A model generated the notes under the pieces. That model was not told the origin of the DNA, did not search any database, and was given only the letters and a program-made list of their open reading frames with translations. DNA of 64,000 nt from Ephydatia muelleri (taxonomy: Eukaryota > Porifera > Demospongiae > Spongillida > Spongillidae): positions 6,402,814-6,466,813 of the forward strand of contig JABACO010000016.1 in assembly GCA_013339895.1 (NCBI GenBank), read 5' to 3'. Positions 55,684 through 64,000 of this stretch are shown one piece after another. Both the position numbers and the translations under genes were made by a program. The stretch's first letter is position 1. Each line of letters opens with the position of its first letter.

Positions 55684-55946
55684 ACAAGTAAATAAAAACA
55701 TTCTCTAACGAGAGAGTTGTTAGGATATAGGATTGAGAGTGATTGAAATTTCACTGGAGAATTGAAATAGGTCTATATTTAACCCATTACTCAGGCATGC
55801 GTTGTTATATTGTGCGCTAAATATAGGCTTATTTCTATTTTCCAGTAAAATTTCTGTCACTCTTGTTTCCGTGCTTTTTACACCACCATTGGTCAATCCC
55901 ATATCCCAACAACTCTCTCGTTAGAGAATGTTTTTATTTACTTGTT
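55684..55946. repeat. Related MITE, right-arm copy
   Basis: Both termini are present (ACAAGTAAATAAAAACATTC and its inverse). The inner part of one arm is deleted. It is the counterpart of 48848-49030. Confidence 0.8.
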
Positions 55947-56984
55947 TCATAAGTTTTTTCCACCCTATCGGAGACAATAATCAAATCTAGGAAGAGTGTT
56001 TAGAATCTGGACATCCTCTCTATATCTCTTAATGCAACAAGTGATACAAACATTCTCTATGCGAGAAGGTTGGTGGTTTATATCCCCATAGTACTGTTTC
56101 TGCACAGAAGACATGTCCAAGATAAAGTGTACTAAATACATTCTGTCTGCTTCACCTTCATATTCACCTTTTGGCTATTGCCTATTCCACATGGTGAAAC
56201 AGACAAGGGTCATAAATGATAAGTGTCTTTAAAGCACAGCTGCTAAACACAAGAGGCGCTTGTATAAAGGCCTCGCGACGGCTGAAGTAATCTGGGTGGC
56301 TATTTTATTGGATAAGATTGAGACAACCTTGACAGCTTCGTTGCCTCCAAACCATAGATTGAAGGGCGGTTCCACGTCACGCTATTTTTGATACCATACT
56401 GATGTGTGTACAATAATACATCGTCACACTGGCTAGAGCGCATGCGCAAAGTTTCGAAATCCTGTCGTTTGAAACTCTTTCGAAACTCTTCGTGTAAGTC
56501 GGCTTCGATGATTAATGTGTTGATATGTTTGGTTGGTTTACGGTTTCCTTTTTTGGTGTAACCGCTGTCCTGTTTAGGTCAACGCATGTTTCTAACAGCG
56601 GCTGGTCACAATTTAGGCGTTTGTCTTGTTTTTGACCTTTGTGTGTTGTGTGTGTGTACGAACGCGTTTTTATTTATGCGCTTTGTTATGCTCATGTGTA
56701 TGTTTGTACGTGTTGTGCTCATGTGTATGGGGGAAATCAGCGGCCCTAAAACCAGGAGCGCCTAATTTCAGTGAGGGTGCTAAAATAATGGCCGAAGTTA
56801 GCGATGCATTAGTTTCCCTCCCTCCCCCTGCGACGGGTGCACTACAACGCCACTTGTTGTCCTTGTCACCAGCACCCATACGTACAATATAACAATGTAC
56901 ATATTTAGTGGGAAAGTGGGAAAGTTAATGACATCATGTGTTCTGCCATTTTAGAACGCTCGGGGTAGTGCTGCGCCGTTATGC

Positions 56985-57262
56985 CATTGTGGGAAAGGCC
57001 AAGCCCATAGCCAGGGGGGGTTCGGGGAACCCTCCCCCCCCCCCCCCCCCCCCCCCCCATTTTTGTAATGGACCTGACGCGAATTGCCCCCCCTCCCCCC
57101 CACCCCCCCCCCACACACTTTTCGTATATCGGACCTGAAGTGGACTGCCCACCCCCCCTTTTCGTATCGGGCAACCCACCTCGGCCACCGCCCACTAGTT
57201 AGGTCCACATTTGTTTTCCGAACCCCCCCTATTTCCTGACCTGGCTACGGGCCTGAAGGGTG
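56985..57262. repeat. Poly-C element with CCCATAGCCAGG ends, inside a local duplication
   Basis: AAGCCCATAGCCAGG at the left pairs with CCTGGCTACGGGCCT at the right. The core has three long C runs. The segment flanking it on both sides (GGGAAAGTGGGAAAG, then TTCTGCCATTTTAGAACGCT) occurs twice here (about 56.91 and 57.31 kb) but once in the left arm, so a local duplication accompanied the insertion. Confidence 0.75.
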
Positions 57263-58004
57263 TACCCCTCCCGCGGATATAACAATGTACATTCTTTTAG
57301 AGGGAAAGTGGGAAAGTCACGTGTTAATGACGTCATGTGTTCTGCCATTTTAGAACGCTCGGGGTAGTGCTGCGCGCCGTTATGTCTAATGTTGTGGGAA
57401 GGGTGTACCCCTCCCGCGGGGTATGGGGCGTGTCATAAGCTATCATCGGTGTCTGGTGCAGAGAGCTCCTGGAGCCAACGTAAAATGACGCAAAACCTTA
57501 ACTATACACCAAAAGGGGTCATTTCACGGTTAATTGTACCACCCTAGATACACCACTTTCTCTTATTGAAGTACCATGTATTCTCCCACATACAAATTAG
57601 CAATATCTATTCAGTTCATGAAATACAAACGTATGAATAGTTAATTTTTTGCCTTTTTGGTGTACATGTTTTATGATTCGGGCAAATGGAAGTTATGGAG
57701 GTGCATCCAATCAGCGTTTGTTAAATTTGCATAACAGTTCATATGTTTGCCATGAATTTATAATGAGTTTTTAAGTACAAGAAGTCTTTATGCTGTAAAA
57801 TTTACCATTTTAAAAATATGGATAGCTGGTGTAGTACTCACTAGCTTTAGTGTTAATGGTGTACTGGGATGAGGATTCCTTGATGTGGGAATATTTAGTT
57901 GAAAGGTAGAAGCATTTTAATTCCTCCCCCAAGCGCTCCACTTAACGCAATATTATGGCAAGAACCCACAAATTGTACGGGTCAAAATCAACAGTCTAAA
58001 CACA

Positions 58005-60003
58005 TCTAGTCATTAGAACATGGCTGGCTTCATCCATCTCCTTGCTCAGCCTGTAAGTTCTGTTGTTCGATTGAGTCGTGTTAAAATGTCCATATCTAAC
58101 ATCTTCACGCTTCGGGTAGACAAACGATTTTGCAGGTATGCAAGGGTGGAGGAATGTTATTGTGATGGTGCATCCTTCGTTATCGACATTCAGTACACAA
58201 CCAAGATAGCATGATCCATCGTAGGCTACAGTGACATAACCATTAATGCAAGAGAATGAACAGAATGTTTCAAGCTAACTCTATCTCTTCTGGAGTTTGG
58301 ACTGTTCGAAAATGGTCTAACTTCTACAATGTTCTCAGCAACCGGCACAATTGTGTGTAGTTGTTCAACGTACCTGGGACTGTTTTACTCGTTTTCAGCA
58401 TCCTGGACGTACTTGTCCAAGGTTGCATAACCAAATTGAATCCCCTTTATGTGAGTAACCACAAAGTCATAGAGTTAGCATGCTGTACATATTTGGCCTT
58501 CATAAGGTCACTGGAGGCTGACTTTGGTTTCTGTTCGCTTGAGGGTCCCTCCAGCACAAACGTTCTGTGGGAAGTAGCAAAAAAGTGCCACTCTGCTTCC
58601 ACTCCAAAATCTTCATAATGGTAGCATAAATTTTGTATTGCGCAGCGCAACCATCCAACATACAGTAGATTTTATGTGTTTTTTTTTTTTAGCTTGTAGT
58701 AACCCATAAAAGTATGGACTGTGGCAGGTTCATTATTCCAGTGAAACGATTGGATTTCATCCCGAACCACAAAACTAAAAGTCTGCAATCATCAGAACCT
58801 CCCTTTCTTGGAGACTCTCCCTTTTCTGTTGCTTAAATGCAGCTTGTATTTTGGCTGTTAAGTCATGGTTAAGTAACTTTCTCAGCATACTGACAAACGT
58901 ATCGATGAATTCATCAGCTTGTAGAACTTTTGTTTCTAGTGTAGCACGGTCAGTAGTTTTCCACTGTTGGAACTGTACCAGGGCATTCACTTCAACTGCC
59001 TAAATAGCAATCAAAATTAGGAGGGTTGCATTGCATTAATGCAAGGCAGTGTCGATAATGCTTCAGTTGGCCTCTGCTCAACGCTTCAAGTTCCCACTGC
59101 CTGCCATCATCAATTGCACATTTGGATGAACTTTGCAGACGCACACAGAATGTGTACCACTGGTCCCCGCTAGAACACACTCCTTTGGGCGCAGTTGTGA
59201 AAACTTGGTAAAGCTGATTTTCTTGTCTGGATGGCATTCTTTAAATTCTCTATATGCTTCCCTGAGGTTGCATAACAACACTAGCCTCTTTTGTTTATGC
59301 TCCCTCTTGCCATCAGCATCAACGACAGAAAATCCTTTATCCCCCTCCCCCCCGGCTTACTAAGGCTAATGTTGTCAGATAAACTGCTTCTTCTGTATCA
59401 ACAGGAAGTGATCTATGTCATTTAGCGAGCATTAACAACGACGCCACACCATTATAGAAGAGTTTGTCTGTGCTGCCAATGAGCTGGTACATCCACAAAA
59501 TTGTGAAAGTTTTGGGAGTTTCTAGGTACTTGGCACGACAAGGCAGAACTTTTGTCACAGAAAAGGGTATACCATATAGCCCTAATTATGTCATCATAGG
59601 AGGGTGCATGCCATTGTATTGCGGTCTATTAGAACAATGTCAAGCAAGTTTATTTACGCACTGGCGGCCTCTGCTCAGGAACTTATACATGCAGGCACTG
59701 GCTCAAGAATCTGTGGTCCCTGGTGAACTTGAACCCTTAGACGATGGCGTACCGATGCTCCCTGAACTTCTTTTAGACAACGACGTAACGGTGGTAGTCG
59801 GCGTATCACTAGCTGAATCACCCGTACGTTGTCTAAAGGAAGTTTAGGGACCACCGGTATGTTGTCATCTAAGGGTTCAAGTTTGTCAGGGACCACCAGT
59901 ACGCCAGCTTCTTGAGCCAGTGCCTGTTTAAGTTCCTGACCAGAGGCCGCCGGTGATTCATGTTGGGCTGGTTGTTGCTTTTTACTTCCAATGAAAAGAA
60001 ACA
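58005..60003 (-). pseudogene. Dead transposon gene, right arm
   Basis: Inverse counterpart of 38880-40975. The frame at 60003 begins MFLFIGSKKQQPAQHESPAA and continues into the Asp/Leu/Pro-rich region, so this arm keeps an N-terminal part missing on the left. The HDLTAKIQAAFKQQKRESLQ stretch is open here (58775-58990), unlike the left arm. The TTTTAG disruption after LMIADF is the same in both arms. The poly-G run is much shorter here. Confidence 0.6.
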
Positions 60004-61330
60004 TTGAGCTTTAACCACTTATGACAGTATAAACGAGCACGCTTCCCTAAGCCTCGATCCCATAGTTCCCAATAACTAAAATCAATTTTTTATTACCAAC
60101 ACTGTTTGTAATTGTTGTGATAGCTGAGGACAGTATTATGTAATACCATCTAAACAATGCTTACTTCTAATTAGTGCTAAAATCAACCATGAAGAAATAA
60201 AAGAAAGGTTTCTTGCCATTTCACCTTCTGTGGTTCCCAGAACTAGCCGATACTCAGACTTTTTTTAAATGTAAATTTGTAAGGACAATGAACAGCTTCC
60301 GTTTACGAAAACAAAAATTCTGCAAGAGACCTAAATATTGAAAACCGTGCTGTATACATTTATTCTTTAGACTCTTCCGTAAATAGTGGGTTGTGCACTA
60401 AGAGAGCATCAATGTAATGCCAATTATAGCCATACACGTTCTGTGAGTAGGGAGTTATGACTCTTCAAAGTAGGACAAAATTAATTATTCATGATGGTGT
60501 TGTTATCGTAAACCATTTGCGTTATTAAATTTTTAATTGCATTTAAGTAACATCCATATTCTGTCAACAAATACTCAAAAATCTCAAGCATAGTGTCCTA
60601 TTTGAGACTCCACCTGGCTGATGTTTTGGGTCGTGATTGGATTTGCTGCTTTTGATTTCAATGTGTCATCCCCCCTCTCTGTTAATCAAGCTTGCACCAC
60701 ATCAGGCTTCACAGCTCTATTGCAGAAGTCCACAAGCAAGCATGTGCTGTTATGTTTTATGGTATCAAAGATGTGCTAACCATTGGTCAGAAATATGACT
60801 GACCAATTACCGATCCTTATTTCCACCTCTGTGAGTCAGTAGGCTTAACCAGGTCTGTTGTGAGAGCAATTATGGGACAGTGTCTAGCAAAATCACCCTT
60901 ATGATACTTTATCAAATTTTTCAGGACAAGCAAAAGAAAAGTAACGCTCACATTGAAATGTATGGCTAATTAAATACTCAGTGCCTAATAACTTTATGAT
61001 GGATAGTCCAATTTAGGATGCGTTAGGACCATTTGTTAGAAGCTCTTTGAAGATGAAAAAATTTGAAAACTTGAAAAACTATCCAGAAGGGTGATTTTGT
61101 GTTCCGTATATGTATCCTTAATCTCTTCTGTTCCGGGATATACCCCGTAAATATGGGGTATACAACGTTGGGCCTGAAATGAACAAACCATACGTCCAAT
61201 TTTACCGTAGCTTACAATGAATGTGAGGCTTAGGGTAATTTACTATTGTGTAAAATTTCAGCATTTAAATATATTGCAGCACTGCCTTCAACATGTGTGT
61301 TTTTAAAGATCTTTGTGTAGTCATCACTTC
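59980..61330. other. Segment present only in the right arm
   Basis: Neighbouring sequence is shared with the left arm (junction near 38840-38855 there), but about 1.35 kb has no left counterpart. Apart from the first codons of the dead transposon gene it has no gene-like frames. It contains a near-palindromic TATACCCCGT word (about 61138) also found at about 38.02 and 62.09 kb in the shared part. Loss from the left arm is more likely than insertion, because the gene frame at 60003 runs across the junction. Confidence 0.6.
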
Positions 61331-62208
61331 AACGTGAACCAAACCCTGCCAATCAAGTTAGAGCAAAGACTTATAGTTTAGTTTGACACGCATGCATTAC
61401 ACTATTAAATGGCGATAATATTATCATTAATGGTTATACGCAGCAGTGAGGAAAAATTTAAAACCCTCATGTACTCGGTTTGGTTATGTTCAATTGCTTT
61501 GTGGGTCTAACAGTTATTGTAGCCACCACGCGTCCTATTTGATCAGCTACAAAATGGTTGCACCATCCGGTTCAGGATTTTGAGGTTACATGCCTGTGCC
61601 TTGCAAAATAGGTAACATCAGAGATAATATATCATCGAAGGGCAATATAACATGACTCGCATGGCAAAGTGCATGAATTGCCTTCTGGGAAATGTTTATT
61701 AAAAGTACTGTATGCAACGCGTATAACATATAATCATGTCTTGTTATGAGTCACACTAGTGTGAATTCATGTAGCAAGCATGAGAACTAAAATAGCAATG
61801 TGTCATGCGTGTAATAAATGTTCACGTTAGTGAGGCTAAATACGAGCGCTAGCTAGTATAGTTTTGACATTGGTGCTTTCTTATAAAGCCGCTGGACGAT
61901 GAATATAATCCTTGTACTGATAAAGTTAGAGAAAGTGTTCGCAACACTACATGTTGTAGGAAAGTATTTATACTACAGCATTATGTACCCTTGTTATTCA
62001 ACCATCCCTTCATATGTTGGTAGCAGCTGCAGAATATTTGCGATGCCCTAGACCTTAATAAATCGCAAACAAATTAACGGGGTATACCCCGTATGTATGG
62101 GGTATACCACGTACGGAACTTGCACCATTAATTAATACTGTATTATTATTGAATTGCAGCATATTAGGCCCGGGTTTTATAATTTTGCCTTTATTCAGGT
62201 ATACTGAA

Positions 62209-62430
62209 ATGACGGAGAAGGTAGCAAACAAGAGGGAACCCGTTCCTGACTACAAGGTATGGCCATGTGTTGATGAATTACTTACTTGTACACTTTTGTC
62301 AAATAAATTACATTAAGCATGCTTTGACGAGTTTAATAAATTGTCCGTTCAAATGCCAGAGCGTTTTGTGCAATGTAGACCCCAATGCCAAAGTTTCAGA
62401 GCTCTGTTTAGTTTTTTGACCTATACACTA
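62209..62430 (+). pseudogene. Unrecognised short coding remnant, right arm
   Basis: Counterpart of 37690-37899. It starts MTEKVANKREPVPDYK; a TAA interrupts after SNKLH where the left arm reads Gln. The flanks are identical in both arms. Confidence 0.35.
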
Positions 62431-62533
62431 AATAATAAATATGCATTCATGTATTCTCATCAATAAATACGTAATTTTAGGCATGCTTTGCACAAATTAT
62501 TCTTGCCTAGGCAGACTTTTGGTCTGTAAAGTT

Positions 62534-62803
62534 AACAAGTAAATAAAAAACCTTCTCTATGAGAAAGTTGGTGGGATATAGGATTTGAAGGGAATGGTGG
62601 TGTAAAAAGCAAGGAAACAAGGGTCTGTAATAGTAAGGGAAAATGTCATAGTCCTGTATTTAGCCCGTTTGTAGCATATACTATGTTCGTGTGCTAAATA
62701 TAGGACTATGACATTTTCCCTTACTATTACAGACCCTTGTTTCCTTGCTTTTTACACCACTATTGCCTTCAAATCCTATATTCCACCAACTTTCTCTTAG
62801 ACA
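62534..62803. repeat. Long-TIR MITE, right-arm copy, one end lost
   Basis: The same element as 37280-37575 in inverse position. The right terminus after CAACTTTCTCTTAGA is replaced by unrelated sequence. The loop shows the same region in opposite sense (CCCGTTTGTAGCATATACTA), indicating that the hairpin centre has flipped. Confidence 0.8.
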
Positions 62804-64000
62804 TACCTTTGAATAACTTTATCGGTTTACTGTTTCGATGGCCTCGTTTGGTTTTGCAGGGCACGCTTAGCCTTCCTGTACTGCACTGCACTCTCTTTGC
62901 CAAGCAAGCAGATTCAGAACTCTACCAATAACGTTGCCTTTTAGCGGACCGTTTCTTCTCGGGTCTCCTTGATGCCGCCATTTTTACTTTAAGATATCTA
63001 AAATGCTATCTAATTATGCATCTTACATATGCTGTATAGTCGATTGTAATATAACATCGGCTATTTTGTATGAAAGCGGCTCTTCCAGCCTATTCTGAAG
63101 CTATTGGTGAAATTTTCATTGTTTAAAAGTGTTCCTATCCCGAGTTATGCTTTGCCAAGATAGAGAAGAGGAGAAGAAGGAGGAGACAATGTACCCGGAC
63201 TGGGTACGAGGGCAGGCAGTACCCTTTTGTTCTCTACAACCGCACGGTTCTGTGACATAAAACAAAGACGAAACTGCTCATTTTTGACTTCTAGTTCAAT
63301 TGCTATAATAAGCTTAACAATCCGATTGTCAGGAGTCTTGTTAGAGACGGGTCGCGTGTTTTTAAAGAGATTCATAGTTGGGGTTAATTGTTTATCAGTT
63401 CTGATAAACAATCGTTACCAATAATCTTCTGCGCTCACTGAAAGGTGGCGGTCGTGCGCTCATAGGCCTTCTTCTTTTCTGGATCAGCTCACACTAATAG
63501 ACCTACTTTTAGCCTAGCTTGTAGCTGACGCCTTTATGGGATTTGCTTTATATCGTGCTCACCTTGTTGATTTCTTTAAACTGATGACTATTAATAACCA
63601 AAGGGGTCTTGTGCGTAAAGCGTAGATCGTATGTGGGTCAATATCATAGTAGGCGTATGGCCAGGGTACGACATTTTTTGTTCATGAAACCCTATATAAA
63701 AAATTAGGTTACTACTCGCTTTTGTATTTCAACCGATGGGTCATACATGTTGCTGACCCCTAAAATATGTAGCAGCAATTGGTTCTGTTGGCGCTCTTGA
63801 ACAACATTTCTAACTCGAGTTCTTCATGGCAGAAGGAAGAAGAAGAATGAGAAGAGTACAAATGGCGGTGAATAACAGTTGGACCGGGTACCTGACGTGG
63901 GCACGAGTATTTATTTTCTCTAATAGCTCCTGCTGGAATGACACAGAACCAACGCAACACTGTTCCTATTTGTGTTAATGTACGGATCTGATCATTGTGG

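Noticed and set aside
56905-57208. Gly/Pro-rich frames over the poly-C element
   Set aside because: Homopolymer translation; several overlapping frames on both strands are equally open.

Overview
The window is nuclear DNA of a multicellular animal. Its genes have GT-AG introns, the microsatellites are long (CA/TG)n arrays, and many families of transposable elements are present. Recognisable host genes are a CtIP/RBBP8 homologue, CHD1-type remodeller pieces, a short chromodomain gene and a kinase-like gene. The mix of element families, the frequent ACATGTACATG words and the divergent kinase-like protein would fit a sponge (demosponge) or another early-branching marine invertebrate. That placement is inference; I could not search for it.

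Layout. 0-9.2 kb: an inverted-repeat element, a nine-exon uncharacterised gene (1449-5703, +) and a three-exon chromodomain gene (8474-9127, +). 11.2-13.1 kb: a complete-looking CtIP/Sae2-family gene (-). 13.3-14.0 kb: nested hairpin elements. 14.3-18.7 kb: a Ty3/gypsy retrotransposon with a stop codon and a frameshift. 19.8-24.9 kb: a DNA transposon with 143-147 bp terminal repeats and a perfect 9-bp target duplication, carrying a RecQ-like helicase gene and a DUF6589-like gene tail to tail (AcademH-like). 25.8-29.2 kb: hairpins, tandem repeats, Crypton-like fragments and a second, deleted helicase-bearing element. 29.5-30.6 kb: a transposase fragment related to the element at 42-48 kb. 30.6-32.8 kb: two minisatellites and a CHD1 chromodomain fragment. 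33.4-35.3 kb: a kinase-like gene (-).

From about 36 kb to the right edge lies one very large imperfect palindrome. The left arm is about 36.0-50.4 kb and the right arm about 54.0-64.0 kb, around a CHD1-bearing centre. Both arms carry the same dead transposon gene, the same MITEs and the 3' half of a CHD1 gene. A 6.18-kb DNA transposon (42169-48352) sits only in the left arm; the right arm keeps the empty TA target site, so the insertion can be read directly. Lesions shared by both arms predate the duplication and private ones follow it.

Functionally the window is a few host genes for DNA-end processing and chromatin (CtIP, CHD1, chromodomain) embedded in transposon debris. I found no rRNA, tRNA or CRISPR array. 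The most unusual items are the palindrome with its internal dating evidence, the helicase-encoding transposon with its deletion derivative, and the kinase-like protein with a possible nuclease-like N-terminal domain.
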